NCBI GenBank assembly: GCA_030433805.1
Contig: JARUXA010000014.1
Coordinates: forward strand, 1 to 64,000
Length of the DNA stretch: 64,000 bases
Direction: 5' to 3'
Origin: Sphingomonas sp. PsM26
GTDB taxonomy: Bacteria; Pseudomonadota; Alphaproteobacteria; Sphingomonadales; Sphingomonadaceae
Positions 16,723-26,328 of the stretch are shown piece after piece. Position 1 is the stretch's first letter. Each line of letters starts with the position of its first letter. Under the pieces are notes generated by a model. The model was not told where the DNA came from. It worked only from the letters and a program-made list of their open reading frames with translations, and made no database searches. Made by a program: the position numbers and the translations under genes.

Positions 16723-17772
16723 ATGATGCGGGGTAACAGTAAAATTTGGCGGCGGATTGCCAGCAGCGTTGCGGCAATCTGCGTGTGCGCGGGGATCGGC
16801 GGATCGGCGGTCGCGCAGGATGATGCGGGTTTCCAGACCTATCTGGGAACGCTTCGTGGGCAAGCGGAAGCGAAGGGCGTCAGTCGTGCGACGCTCGATG
16901 CGGTGCTGCCGACGCTCACGCTCAACCAGCGCGTGATCGAGCTTGACCGGCAACAGCCCGGGGGAACCTCGATCGCAGCGATCCCCAACTTCGCGCCGTA
17001 TAAGGCGCGGCATCTCAGCAGCGCGCTGATCAGCCGGGGGCAATCCACCTACGTCAGCGAGCGCAGCCGGTTGCAGCGGATCGAGCAGCAAACGGGCGTG
17101 CCCGAATCGATCATGGTGGCGATCTGGGGGCATGAAACCAGTTATGGCCGCGTGATGGGGGGCTTCGACCTACCGCGCGCGCTTGCCACGCTGGCCTATG
17201 AGGGGCGACGGCGCGACCTGTTTGCGGACGAATTTATCGCGACCTTGCAGATGATGGATCGCGGCGTGCCCCGCTCGCAGTTAGTGGGAAGCTGGGCTGG
17301 AGCGACGGGTGGTCCGCAGTTCCTGCCGTCGGTCTATCTGCGACTGGCGCGCGATGGCGACGGCGATGGGCGTGCTGACATCTGGACGAGCAGCGCCGAT
17401 ACGCTTGCGTCAATCGGCAACTACTTCTCCAACGCCGGCTGGCGGCCGGGACAGCCCTGGGGGTTTGCGGTGTCGGTGCCCGGCAGTTTCGATCGCGGTC
17501 AAATCGTCAACCGGCTAGTCTCGCCACGCTGCCCCCGCGTTTTCCAGCGGCATAGCGGGTGGAAGACGATGGCGGAATGGCGCGCGCTCGGCATTGTCCC
17601 GCAAGCGCGCGGCTGGCCTGCGGATACCGTGCTTGCCACGCTGATCGAGCCGGATGGCCCGGGGCAGACCGCCTATCTCCTGACGGGAAATTACCGGGTC
17701 ATTCTCGACTATAATTGCTCCAATTTCTACGCGCTGTCGGTCGGCTTGCTGGCAGATGCGGTCGAGCGATAA
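16723..17772 (+). CDS. mltB: lytic murein transglycosylase, MltB type
   Basis: Cleaves peptidoglycan glycan strands with 1,6-anhydroMurNAc formation in the periplasm. The 349-residue product has a signal peptide (to about residue 31), catalytic Glu138 in WGHETSYGR, and AGATGGPQFLPS. DGDGDGRAD (residues 211-219) matches the calcium-binding EF-hand known in E. coli MltB. No lipobox Cys at the signal cleavage is evident, so it is probably soluble. ATG 16723 or 16726; upstream frame is intergenic. Confidence 0.92.
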   Translation: MMRGNSKIWRRIASSVAAICVCAGIGGSAVAQDDAGFQTYLGTLRGQAEAKGVSRATLDAVLPTLTLNQRVIELDRQQPGGTSIAAIPNFAPYKARHLSSALISRGQSTYVSERSRLQRIEQQTGVPESIMVAIWGHETSYGRVMGGFDLPRALATLAYEGRRRDLFADEFIATLQMMDRGVPRSQLVGSWAGATGGPQFLPSVYLRLARDGDGDGRADIWTSSADTLASIGNYFSNAGWRPGQPWGFAVSVPGSFDRGQIVNRLVSPRCPRVFQRHSGWKTMAEWRALGIVPQARGWPADTVLATLIEPDGPGQTAYLLTGNYRVILDYNCSNFYALSVGLLADAVER

Positions 17773-17778
17773 TGCATG

Positions 17779-17812
17779 CCGTGCGGATAGCCGGATCGGG
17801 CTGATCGCACGG
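17779..17812 (+). terminator. hairpin after mltB
   Basis: CCGTGCG (17779-17785) pairs with CGCACGG (17806-17812), with inner AGCC/GGCT pairing. Six bases after the mltB stop, followed only by TTAG, so termination strength is unclear. Confidence 0.4.
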
Positions 17813-17914
17813 TTAGACAGCACCGCGTCGGGGCAGGGCTGTACCACGTTCGGCTTGGCCCCTATGGCGATTCCAGAATCCTTCGTATCAACCAGAAGAT
17901 CGAGACCCAGCATC

Positions 17915-19087
17915 ATGTCATCCCGCCGGAATTGGATTGCAGCAACCGCCATCGTCGCCATTGCGGCAACGACGCCCGCGATCGCGAAGCCGGATTTCCA
18001 GACGCCTGCGCCGGTCGCCTATCTGCAGGATCTGTCCTCGGGCGCGATCCTTTACTCCAAGGACGCGGATCGCCGGATGCCGCCGGCATCGCTGGCGAAG
18101 ATGATGACCGTGTACGTCGCCTTCAACATGATCAAGTCGGGGGAGCTGAAGCTCAACCAGACGTTCCATGTGCAGCCCGAGACATGGCGCAAATGGCATA
18201 GCCAGGGCTCGACGATGTTCCTGTCCGCGAACGAGGACGTGAGCGTCGAAAACCTGCTGAAGGGGATCGTCACGCTGTCCGGCAACGACGCGTGCGTCGT
18301 GCTGGCGGAGGGGATCTCGGGCACCGAGGAAACCTTCACCGAACGGATGAACCGGGAAGCGGCAAAGCTCGGGCTGACCAACAGCCACTTTGGAACGTCG
18401 AACGGCTGGCCCGATGGCGGCGTCACCTATGTCACCGCGCGCGACCTGGCGAAGCTGGCATCGGCAACGATCCTGGATCATCCGACGCTGTATAAGCGGT
18501 TCTATTCGCTGCCGAACTTCACTTGGGGCAAGACCCTTGGCGCTGCCGCACCGATTGCGCAGGCCAACCGCGATCCGTTGCTCGGACGCGTGCAGGGGGC
18601 CGACGGGCTCAAGACCGGGCACACCGAAGAAGCAGGCTATGGCTTCACCGGCTCTGCCGAGCAGAACGGGCGCCGTCTGGTCATGGTCATGGCGGGTCTC
18701 GGCAGCTCGGGCCAGCGTGCGGATGAGTCGGTCAAGTTCATGAACTGGGGCTTTCGTGCATGGCAGGCAAAGCCGATCGCCGCGAAGGGCAAGCAGATCG
18801 AGACTGCCGAAGTCCAGCTCGGCAGCGCGCGGACCGTCGGTCTGATCGCGCCGACCAATCTGACCGCGACGCTCCCCGCCGGCGTTGCCGCGGACATGAC
18901 GCTCAAGGTCGTCTATGACGGCCCGATCAAGGCGCCGATCAAGGCCGGCCAGCACATTGCGGATCTGGTCGTCTCGACGCCGGACATGCCGCAGCAGCGC
19001 CTGCCGCTGGTAGCCGCGAGCGACGTTGCCGAGGCAGGCTTCTTCGGGCGCGCCTGGGCGGGGCTCATGAGCTTCTTCGGCGGGTGA
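17915..19087 (+). CDS. dacC: D-alanyl-D-alanine carboxypeptidase (class A PBP5-like)
   Basis: Trims the terminal D-Ala from peptidoglycan stem peptides. All three penicillin-binding motifs are present: Ser59-Leu-Ala-Lys62, Ser122-Gly-Asn124 and Lys233-Thr-Gly235. A signal peptide precedes (cleavage near AIA, residue 24), with a PBP5-type C-terminal beta domain and a short amphipathic-looking end (FFGRAWAGLMSFF) suitable for membrane attachment. ATG 17915 gives 390 residues; ATG 17863 is an upstream alternative. tmk follows 4 bases later. The dac letter is not certain. Confidence 0.94.
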   Translation: MSSRRNWIAATAIVAIAATTPAIAKPDFQTPAPVAYLQDLSSGAILYSKDADRRMPPASLAKMMTVYVAFNMIKSGELKLNQTFHVQPETWRKWHSQGSTMFLSANEDVSVENLLKGIVTLSGNDACVVLAEGISGTEETFTERMNREAAKLGLTNSHFGTSNGWPDGGVTYVTARDLAKLASATILDHPTLYKRFYSLPNFTWGKTLGAAAPIAQANRDPLLGRVQGADGLKTGHTEEAGYGFTGSAEQNGRRLVMVMAGLGSSGQRADESVKFMNWGFRAWQAKPIAAKGKQIETAEVQLGSARTVGLIAPTNLTATLPAGVAADMTLKVVYDGPIKAPIKAGQHIADLVVSTPDMPQQRLPLVAASDVAEAGFFGRAWAGLMSFFGG

Positions 19088-19091
19088 TCGC

Positions 19092-19724
19092 GTGCCGGTG
19101 ACCGGACGGTTCCTGTCGCTCGAGGGCGGGGAGGGGGCAGGCAAGTCGACCCAGGCGCGCCTGCTTGCCGCCGCGCTCGCCGATCGCGGGATCGATGCGC
19201 TCGTCACCCGCGAGCCGGGCGGGAGCGAAGGCGCCGAAGCGATCCGGACGTTGCTGATGGAAGGTGCCGTGACGCGGTGGAGCGCGCATAGCGAAGCGCT
19301 GCTGTTTGCAGCAGCGCGGGCCGATCATGTCGAGAAGACGATCCGTCCGGCAATCGGTGCAGGGCGTTGGGTGATCTGCGATCGGTATATCGACAGCAGT
19401 CGCGCGTATCAGGGGCTGGCCGGCGGGATCGACGATGCGGCGATCCTGGCGCTCCACTTATTCGGTTCGCGCGGCTTGCTGCCCGACCGCACCTTCGTGC
19501 TGGAACTGACCCCGGAAGAAGGGCGTGCGCGCGCCGCCATCCGTGACGGGGCAGCGGCGGACCGGTTTGCCGCGCGTGGGGAAGCCTTTCACAGCGATGT
19601 TGCAGCGGCGTTCCGACGTTTTGCGTTGAGCGAACCGGACCGGTTCCGCGTGATCGATGCCTCTGCCGACATCCATACGGTATCCGGGGCGATCCTCCAC
19701 CAGTTGGGGGATCTGCTTCCGTGA
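19092..19724 (+). CDS. tmk: thymidylate kinase
   Basis: Phosphorylates dTMP to dTDP. P-loop GGEGAGKST (residues 12-20), REPGGSEGAE and DRYIDSSRAYQG are characteristic. 210 residues, GTG start at 19092. The stop overlaps the GTG of holB (GTGA), the usual tmk-holB pairing. Confidence 0.96.
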   Translation: MPVTGRFLSLEGGEGAGKSTQARLLAAALADRGIDALVTREPGGSEGAEAIRTLLMEGAVTRWSAHSEALLFAAARADHVEKTIRPAIGAGRWVICDRYIDSSRAYQGLAGGIDDAAILALHLFGSRGLLPDRTFVLELTPEEGRARAAIRDGAAADRFAARGEAFHSDVAAAFRRFALSEPDRFRVIDASADIHTVSGAILHQLGDLLP

Positions 19725-20698
19725 CGATGCCGATCGGCAATGATGCGGCGCATAGTACCTTCGCCGCTGCGATGCGCAGTGGAGCACTACACCACGCCTG
19801 GCTCTTTGCGGGGCCTGAAGGGATCGGCAAGGCCAGCTTCGCGCGCGCTGCGGCGGTGCGACTGCTGGCGGAGGGTACGGGTGCCGATCTGCCGCCGGGG
19901 TTTGACGTACCCGAGAATGATCGAACCAGAACGTTGATCGCGGCCGGATCGCATCCGGATTACCGCGAACTGACCCGACAACCCAAGGAAGGCGACAAGA
20001 CCGGGCTCGATCTCGCCCGCAGTATCCCGATCGCGCATGTCCGTGCGCTGGGGCCGATGTTCGCGACGCGCCCGTCGATGTCGGACCGCCGCGTCGTCAT
20101 CATCGATGCGGTGGACGACCTCGAACGACCGGGCGCCTCCAACGCCCTGCTCAAGAACCTCGAAGAACCGCCGCAGGGCACCATCTTCTTGCTGGTAAGC
20201 CATGCCCCCGGGCGCCTGCTGCCGACGATCCGATCGCGGTGCCGGACCTTGCGGTTCGATCCGCTCAACGACGATGCGATCGCCACCGTATTGCGCGAGG
20301 CATTGCCCAAGGCGGACGATGCCGAAATCGCCGCATTGGTCCGGGTCGCGCAAGGGTCGCCGGGGCGCGCGATGGGCTTTGCGGGGCTGGATCTGGCACA
20401 ACTCGACCAGGCATTGACCGCGATCGCCCACGACGGCGACCCCAGCAACGCGCGCCGCGGAAAACTCGCCAAGGCCTTGGCGCTCAAGGCGGCTCAGTCC
20501 CGCTACGAGGCGTTTCTCGACCGCGCGCCTGCGTTCATCGCGGCGGAGGCACCCGCGCGGCAGGGCGAACGCTTGCGCACCGCACTGGAAAGCTACGACG
20601 CGGCCCGGGCGTTGTCCGCGACTGCGCGCGCGCTGACGCTGGATGCACAGGCGACCGTTTACGAAATGGCGGGGATCGTCGCGCGGCTCGCCGCCTGA
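19721..20698 (+). CDS. holB: DNA polymerase III subunit delta'
   Basis: Clamp-loader subunit. 325 residues with a Walker A-like GPEGIGKA, LLKNLEEPP, and the SRC motif (PTIRSRC) that contacts the neighbouring ATPase site. Start GTG 19721 overlaps the tmk stop; ATG 19727 is possible. No CxxC zinc module is visible, so the domain order is simpler than E. coli delta'. Confidence 0.93.
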   Translation: MTMPIGNDAAHSTFAAAMRSGALHHAWLFAGPEGIGKASFARAAAVRLLAEGTGADLPPGFDVPENDRTRTLIAAGSHPDYRELTRQPKEGDKTGLDLARSIPIAHVRALGPMFATRPSMSDRRVVIIDAVDDLERPGASNALLKNLEEPPQGTIFLLVSHAPGRLLPTIRSRCRTLRFDPLNDDAIATVLREALPKADDAEIAALVRVAQGSPGRAMGFAGLDLAQLDQALTAIAHDGDPSNARRGKLAKALALKAAQSRYEAFLDRAPAFIAAEAPARQGERLRTALESYDAARALSATARALTLDAQATVYEMAGIVARLAA

Positions 20699-20737
20699 GG
20701 TCTTCATTTCGCGATCGCCTTGCTCTAGGAGGCGCCG

Positions 20738-22276
20738 ATGGCCGACCCCTTTTATATCACCACCGCAATCAGCTACCCCAATGGCCGCCCGCACATCGGG
20801 CACGCCTATGAGGCGATCGCAGCCGACGCGATCGCGCGCTACCAGCGTCAGTTGGGCCGCGAGGTACGGTTCCAGACCGGCACCGACGAGCATGGCCTCA
20901 AGATGGTCCAGGAAGCGCGCAAGCGGGACCTGACGCCGCGCGCACTTGCTGACGAAATGAGCGGCTATTTTAAGCAGATGGCCGACGCGCTCGATATCTC
21001 CTACGATCGTTTTATCCGCACCAGTGACGACGACCACTATCGCGCCAGCCAGACGATCTGGAAGGCGATGGAGGACGCGGGCGACCTTTACCTCGATCGC
21101 TACGAGGGCTGGTATTCGGTTCGAGACGAAGCCTTTTACGACGAGAAGGAACTCCTCGACGGGGAGGGCGGTGCCAAGCTTTCGCCGCAGGGGACGCCGG
21201 TGGAGTGGACTGCCGAGGAAACGTGGTTCTTCCGGTTGTCGAAATACCAGCAACCCTTGCTCGACTTCTTTGCCGCAAATCCCGAGTTCATCCGACCCGA
21301 GGCGCGCCGGAACGAGATCCTGCGGTTCGTCGAGGGTGGTCTGTCCGACCTCTCCGTGTCGCGAACGAGTTTCGACTGGGGCGTACCGGTTCCGGGGAGC
21401 CCGGGGCACGTCATGTACGTATGGGTCGACGCGCTCACCAACTATTTGACAGGCGTCGGCTATCCCGACGACGTCGAACTGTACGAGACGTTCTGGCCAG
21501 CGAACGTGCACATTATCGGCAAGGATATCGTGCGTTTTCATGCCGTTTACTGGCCGGCTTTCCTGATGAGCGCGAACCTTCCGCTGCCGCGCGGTGTGTT
21601 CGGCCATGGCTTTTTGCTCAACCGCGGCGAGAAGATGTCAAAGTCGCTCGGCAACGTCACCGATCCGATGGCGCTGGTCGACCATTTCGGGGTCGATGCC
21701 CTGCGTTACTTCCTCTTGCGTGAAGTGAGTTTCGGACAGGACGGCAGCTATTCCGAAGAAGCGATCGTCACGCGGTGCAACGCCGATCTCGCGAACAATC
21801 TCGGCAATCTCGCGCAGCGCTGCCTGTCGATCATCGCCAAGGCCTGTGGCGGGGTCGTGCCGGACGTAGGCACGCCGACCGATGCGGAAGCCGCGTTGGC
21901 GAAGAGCGTCGAGGCAGCCGAACATGGTCTGCATGAGGCGATGAAGGATTTCGCGTTGCACAATGCGCTGGAGGCCGTGTGGTCCGCCGCGCGTGACGCG
22001 AACCAGTATTTTGCCGATCAGGCCCCGTGGAGCGTGCGCAAGACCGATCCCGCACGCGCCGACACGATCCTGTATCACGCCGCGGATGCGATCCGGCGGA
22101 TCGCGATCCTCGCGCGCTGGGCGATCCCGGGCGGGGCGGACAAGCTGCTCGACCTGCTGGCACAACCCGGTGACGCACGCAGTTTCGAGGCGCTGGGGCA
22201 TCCTTTGGCACCGGGGAAGGTTCTCCCCGCACCGAGCGGCGTATTCCCACGGCTCGAAGCTCCAACGGAGGCGTAA
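20738..22276 (+). CDS. metG: methionyl-tRNA synthetase
   Basis: Charges tRNA-Met. 512 residues, the short form: PNGRPHIGHAYE carries HIGH, EKMSKSLGN is the KMSKS loop. No zinc-knuckle CxxC pair is seen in the connective peptide and there is no C-terminal EMAP-like tRNA-binding domain. ATG follows CTAGGAGGCGCCG, a strong site. tatD starts on the base after the stop. Confidence 0.96.
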   Translation: MADPFYITTAISYPNGRPHIGHAYEAIAADAIARYQRQLGREVRFQTGTDEHGLKMVQEARKRDLTPRALADEMSGYFKQMADALDISYDRFIRTSDDDHYRASQTIWKAMEDAGDLYLDRYEGWYSVRDEAFYDEKELLDGEGGAKLSPQGTPVEWTAEETWFFRLSKYQQPLLDFFAANPEFIRPEARRNEILRFVEGGLSDLSVSRTSFDWGVPVPGSPGHVMYVWVDALTNYLTGVGYPDDVELYETFWPANVHIIGKDIVRFHAVYWPAFLMSANLPLPRGVFGHGFLLNRGEKMSKSLGNVTDPMALVDHFGVDALRYFLLREVSFGQDGSYSEEAIVTRCNADLANNLGNLAQRCLSIIAKACGGVVPDVGTPTDAEAALAKSVEAAEHGLHEAMKDFALHNALEAVWSAARDANQYFADQAPWSVRKTDPARADTILYHAADAIRRIAILARWAIPGGADKLLDLLAQPGDARSFEALGHPLAPGKVLPAPSGVFPRLEAPTEA

Positions 22277-23053
22277 ATGTTCGCCGACAGCCATTGTCAT
22301 CTGAACTACAAAGGCTTGGCCGAACAACAGGCTGATGTGCTTGCCCGGGCGCGGGCGCGGGGTGTCGAGGTCATGCTCAACATCGCGACGCGCGAAAGCG
22401 AATGGGACGACGTTCTGGCAACCGCCGAGCGGGAGCCTGACGTCTGGGCGACCGTCGGCATCCATCCGCACGAGGCGGATCAGCATCCTGATGTCGGCAC
22501 AGCGCGGCTGATCGAACGCGCGCAACACCCGCGTGTGGTGGGGATCGGCGAGAGCGGGCTGGACTATTTCTACGATCACAGCGACCGCGAACGCCAGCAA
22601 GCGAGTTTTCGCGCGCATCTCGCGGCATGCCGGGCGACCCAGTTGCCGATCGTCGTTCACACCCGCGACGCGGAGGAAGATACCGCGCTGATCCTCAGGG
22701 AGGAGATGGAGCAGGGGGCCTATCCCGGGGTCATCCACTGTTTTACCGCAAGCGGCGCGTTCGCCGATATCGCGCTCGATCTGGGCTTCTATATTTCGAT
22801 TTCCGGTATCGTGACGTTCAAGAACGCCAAGGACCTACAGGAAACCGCGGCACGGCTTCCGCTTGATCGACTCCTGATCGAAACCGACGCGCCGTTTCTT
22901 GCGCCGGTGCCGCACCGGGGAAAGACCGGCGAACCAGCGTTCGTGGCGGACACCGCATCATTCCTCGCGCAGTTGCGCGGCGAGACCGTCGAGACGCTGG
23001 CGGGGGCGACGCGCGATAACTTTCACGCATTGTTCGCCAAGACGCGCGCATGA
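22277..23053 (+). CDS. tatD: TatD-family metal-dependent deoxyribonuclease
   Basis: TIM-barrel hydrolase of the TatD/YcfH group, 3'-5' exonuclease activity in characterised members. 258 residues; metal ligands in DSHCH (residues 4-8), GIGESGLDY, VVHTRDA and ETDAPFLAP. metG-tatD-MBL hydrolase is a common bacterial gene order. The next gene overlaps as ATGA. Confidence 0.94.
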   Translation: MFADSHCHLNYKGLAEQQADVLARARARGVEVMLNIATRESEWDDVLATAEREPDVWATVGIHPHEADQHPDVGTARLIERAQHPRVVGIGESGLDYFYDHSDRERQQASFRAHLAACRATQLPIVVHTRDAEEDTALILREEMEQGAYPGVIHCFTASGAFADIALDLGFYISISGIVTFKNAKDLQETAARLPLDRLLIETDAPFLAPVPHRGKTGEPAFVADTASFLAQLRGETVETLAGATRDNFHALFAKTRA

Positions 23054-23814
23054 AGATCAGGATCTTGGGGTCTGGTACGTCCTCGGGCGTTCCACGCATC
23101 GGAAACGACTGGGGTGCATGCGACCCCAACGAACCCCGTAATCGGCGCACCCGCGCCTCGGTGATCGTCGAGACAGCGACAACACGCATTCTGGTCGATA
23201 CCGGGCCGGACATGCGCGAACAGCTGCTTGCCGCTGATGTGGCCACGGTCGATGCCGTCATCTGGACTCACGACCATGCCGATCACACGCATGGCATCGA
23301 CGATCTCCGCCAAGTTTATCACGCCCTCGGACACCGCGTACGCGGCATTGCGCGGCCCGCATTGCTGACCAAACTGACCGAAAAGTTTGGCTATGTGTTC
23401 AGTGGTTTACATGGATATCCTACGGTCGCGTCGATCGAGCCGCTAATGGACGAGATGCGCATCGGGGATATTACCGTCCGGGTTGCAGACCAGCCGCATG
23501 GCGGAACGCAATCCGCAGGATTGCGGTTCGAAGCAGACGGCGGTGTCATCGGATATGCGACGGATGTGAGCGGCATGACCGACGCGATGGTCGATCTGTA
23601 CACCGGACTGGATATCTGGGTGGTCGATGCGCTGCGGCACCGTTCACATCCGTCGCATTTCGATTTGCCGACCGTGCTTGGTTGGATCGAACGGTTGAAA
23701 CCCAAACACGTCGCGCTGACGCATATGGACCAGTCGATGGATTACGCTTCGCTGGTGCAGGAGCTACCGGATGGCGTGGAGCCGGGCTTTGACGGACTGG
23801 AGTTGGTCGCGTGA
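23050..23814 (+). CDS. MBL-fold metallohydrolase (PhnP-like)
   Basis: 254 residues of the beta-lactamase-fold phosphodiesterase group. THDHADHTHG is the di-metal HxHxDH motif, DTGPDMREQ precedes it, and LTHMD near the C-terminus supplies a late ligand. Related to PhnP (cyclic phosphate phosphodiesterase), but no phosphonate genes are near, so the true substrate is unknown. ATG start overlaps the tatD stop; a 55-residue gene overlaps its own stop. Confidence 0.9.
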   Translation: MKIRILGSGTSSGVPRIGNDWGACDPNEPRNRRTRASVIVETATTRILVDTGPDMREQLLAADVATVDAVIWTHDHADHTHGIDDLRQVYHALGHRVRGIARPALLTKLTEKFGYVFSGLHGYPTVASIEPLMDEMRIGDITVRVADQPHGGTQSAGLRFEADGGVIGYATDVSGMTDAMVDLYTGLDIWVVDALRHRSHPSHFDLPTVLGWIERLKPKHVALTHMDQSMDYASLVQELPDGVEPGFDGLELVA

Positions 23815-23978
23815 ACGTGTTCGTGACGGCGTTGTTGTTGATCCTTCCCATCAGTGCGCTCGCGGCACGGCGATTGCCGTTGAGCTCAGTAGTGAAAATG
23901 GCGCTGATGTGGGTCGCGATCTTTGCAGTGCTCATTGCGGTGGTGATGCTCTGGCAACAGGGCGTCGGACACACCTGA
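23811..23978 (+). CDS. small two-segment membrane protein
   Basis: GTG 23811 overlaps the preceding stop as GTGA and opens a 55-codon frame, MNVFVTALLLILPISALAAR onward, with two hydrophobic segments (about residues 3-19 and 30-48) joined by a basic stretch (ARRLPLSS). The overlap and the amphipathic design support a real gene. It resembles the membrane anchor found at the start of some alphaproteobacterial aspartic proteases but lacks any catalytic part; function unknown. Confidence 0.6.
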   Translation: MNVFVTALLLILPISALAARRLPLSSVVKMALMWVAIFAVLIAVVMLWQQGVGHT

Positions 23979-24086
23979 AGCCCTACGAGGCACCTCCTAA
24001 TTTAACATAATGTGTATTATCGGACTGAGTGAAATGGCTGAGGTGGGCTAAGCGTTTGCTTCAAATGCGCCTCTAACTTCGCCTTA

Positions 24087-24116
24087 ATGGAGCGACGCGA
24101 TCTCACGTCGCTCCAT
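24087..24116. terminator. hairpin between convergent genes
   Basis: ATGGAGCGACG and CGTCGCTCCAT form a perfect 11-bp stem around an 8-nt loop, 12 bases from the stop of the minus-strand peptidase. Probably a bidirectional terminator. The remaining 23979-24086 is AT-richer and has no gene. Confidence 0.6.
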
Positions 24117-24128
24117 GGCAGACCTTCT

Positions 24129-26237
24129 TTACGGTTTCGCGCCATCCAACCCATGCTTGCGCAGCAACGGTGCGACCTGCGGGTCATGCCCCGTCATGTT
24201 GCGGAACATCACGTTGTAATCCTGCGTATGACCACGAGACAGGATCAGGTCGCGGAAACGTTGGCCGTTTGCGCGCGTCATCCCGCCATGCTGCTGGAAC
24301 CAGTCGTAGACGTTCTGCTGGATCATGTCGGTCCACAGATAGGCGTAATAGCCCGCGGCATAGCCGGACCCCCAGATATGGTTGAAATAGCTCGTCCGAT
24401 ACCGCGGCGGCACGTAGCGAACGTTGAGACCGGTCTCGCCCAGCGCCTTGGCTTCGAACGTATTCACGTCCTTCGGCACAGCGGTCGACGGCACCGAATG
24501 CCATGCCATGTCGAGTTGCGCGGCGGTCAGCGTCTCGCCGAAGCTATAGCCCTGGTTGAACGTTTCGGAGCGCTTGATCTTGTCGACCAACGCCTGCGGC
24601 ATCGCGGCACCCGTCTGATAATGGTGTGCATAATGCGCAAGCACGCGGGGTTCCAGCGCCCAATGCTCGTTGAATTGCGACGGAAATTCCACGAAATCGC
24701 GCGCTACTGCCGTTCCTGACAACGTCGGATAGGTCTGGTTCGCGAACAGTCCATGCAGCCCGTGCCCGAACTCATGGAACATCGTCCGCACTTCGCTGAA
24801 GGTCACCAGCCCGGGTTGCCCCGCCGCTGGCTTGGTGAAATTGGCGGTGTTCGAAATGACCGGCTTGGTGCCGAAAATCTTCGCTTGCCGCACGAAGCTG
24901 TTCATCCACGCCCCGCCCGACTTGTTATCGCGCTTCCAGTAATCGAAGTAGGTCAGCCCGAGCGGCTTCCCGTCCGCCTCGAACACTTCGTAAACGCGGA
25001 TGTCGGGATGATAGGTCGGGATGTCGGTACGGCGCTTGAACGTCAGCCCGTAAAGCTGGTTGGCGGCGTAGAAAATGCCGTTCTCGAGCACGTTCCAGAT
25101 CTCGAGATACGGCTTGGTCTCGTTGAGATCCAAGTCATACTTGGCCTTGCGGACCTTCTCGGCATAGCGCGCCCAGTCCCACGGTTCGAGCTTGAAGCCC
25201 CCCTGCTCCGCATCGATCGCCTTTTGCAGTTCAGCTGCCTCGCGCGCCTGTGCGGCTGCGGTCGGTGCGTCGAGCGCGTTGAGGAAATCGCGGGCGACGG
25301 TGGCGGTCTTCGCCATCTGTTCGGCGAGCGAATAGTCGGCCCAGGTCTTGTACCCCAGCAGATTGGCCTTGCGGGTGCGCAGGTCGATCAGTTGCAGGAT
25401 TGATGCGCGCGTATCGTTCGCATCCCCCTGCTCTGCCCGAGTCCAGCTCTTGTCGAACAACGCCTTGCGCGTCGACCGGTCCGATAGCGCCTCGATCGCG
25501 GGCTGCGCGGTCGTGTTCTGGAGTGGGAGCAGATACTTGCCGGGCATCTTGCGCTCGGTCGCATCGCGTGCCGCAGACTGGATATCGCCCCGCGACATGC
25601 CCGCCAGCGCGGCCGGATCGTCCACCACCAGCGCGCCCGCCTTTGTCGCCGCGAGAAGCTTCTGTCGGAAAGCGATGCCGACGCTCGAGATCTGCTTGTT
25701 GAGCGCGCGTAGCGCCGTCTGGTCTGCGGGCGACAATTGCGCGCCGGCGCGGACGAAGGTCTTGTAGTATTCGTCGAGCAGGAACGCCTGCTCGGCGTCC
25801 AGCTTGAGCGACGCCTTGCGGTCGAACAGCATCTTCACCCGCGCGAATAACTTGGGGTCGAGATAGATCGCGTCGTTATACCCCGCGAGTTTGGGAGCCA
25901 TCGCGGATTGCACGGCCTGGATCGTCAAGTTGGTATTGGCTTGCGCCACCTGGCCGAATGCGGCCTGCGCACGCGCAAGCATCTGCCCTTGGCGTTCCAT
26001 CGCGACGATCGTGTTGTCGAACGTGGGCGCGGCGGGATTGTCCGCGATCTTGCGGACTTCCGCGAGGCTCTCCGTAATGCCCTGCTCGATCGCCGGTTGA
26101 TAATCGGCATCCTTAATCTGGTCGAACGGCGGTGCCTGATACGGCAGCGCGCTCCGCGTGGCGAACGGGTTGGCGGCGTGCGCAGGCCCGGTCAAAATCG
26201 AAGCGGCGGCAGTGGCGAGTAGTACATTACGGAGCAT
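24129..26237 (-). CDS. dcp: M3-family zinc metallopeptidase (dipeptidyl carboxypeptidase-like)
   Basis: 702-residue oligopeptidase with zinc motif HEFGH (residues 488-492) followed by GLHGLF, typical of thimet/Dcp enzymes. A Sec signal peptide (MLRNVLLATAAASIL, cleavage near AHA) indicates a periplasmic enzyme, as in E. coli-type Dcp variants of Sphingomonas. ATG 26237 was chosen over the longer frame (26348) because it begins the signal peptide. It trails a sulfotransferase gene on the same strand by 91 bases. Confidence 0.93.
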   Translation of the reverse strand: MLRNVLLATAAASILTGPAHAANPFATRSALPYQAPPFDQIKDADYQPAIEQGITESLAEVRKIADNPAAPTFDNTIVAMERQGQMLARAQAAFGQVAQANTNLTIQAVQSAMAPKLAGYNDAIYLDPKLFARVKMLFDRKASLKLDAEQAFLLDEYYKTFVRAGAQLSPADQTALRALNKQISSVGIAFRQKLLAATKAGALVVDDPAALAGMSRGDIQSAARDATERKMPGKYLLPLQNTTAQPAIEALSDRSTRKALFDKSWTRAEQGDANDTRASILQLIDLRTRKANLLGYKTWADYSLAEQMAKTATVARDFLNALDAPTAAAQAREAAELQKAIDAEQGGFKLEPWDWARYAEKVRKAKYDLDLNETKPYLEIWNVLENGIFYAANQLYGLTFKRRTDIPTYHPDIRVYEVFEADGKPLGLTYFDYWKRDNKSGGAWMNSFVRQAKIFGTKPVISNTANFTKPAAGQPGLVTFSEVRTMFHEFGHGLHGLFANQTYPTLSGTAVARDFVEFPSQFNEHWALEPRVLAHYAHHYQTGAAMPQALVDKIKRSETFNQGYSFGETLTAAQLDMAWHSVPSTAVPKDVNTFEAKALGETGLNVRYVPPRYRTSYFNHIWGSGYAAGYYAYLWTDMIQQNVYDWFQQHGGMTRANGQRFRDLILSRGHTQDYNVMFRNMTGHDPQVAPLLRKHGLDGAKP

Positions 26238-26328
26238 GGACGGTCCTTCCCGGCGAGCGCCGTTGCTAGCGTCACCGACTGTGATTTGTCGACCCGGTGA
26301 AGTAAACTCAGTGAGGTAGAGGATGACA

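Noticed and set aside
19787..21607. 606-codon minus-strand frame over holB and metG
   Set aside because: Shadow spanning two certain genes in the other direction.
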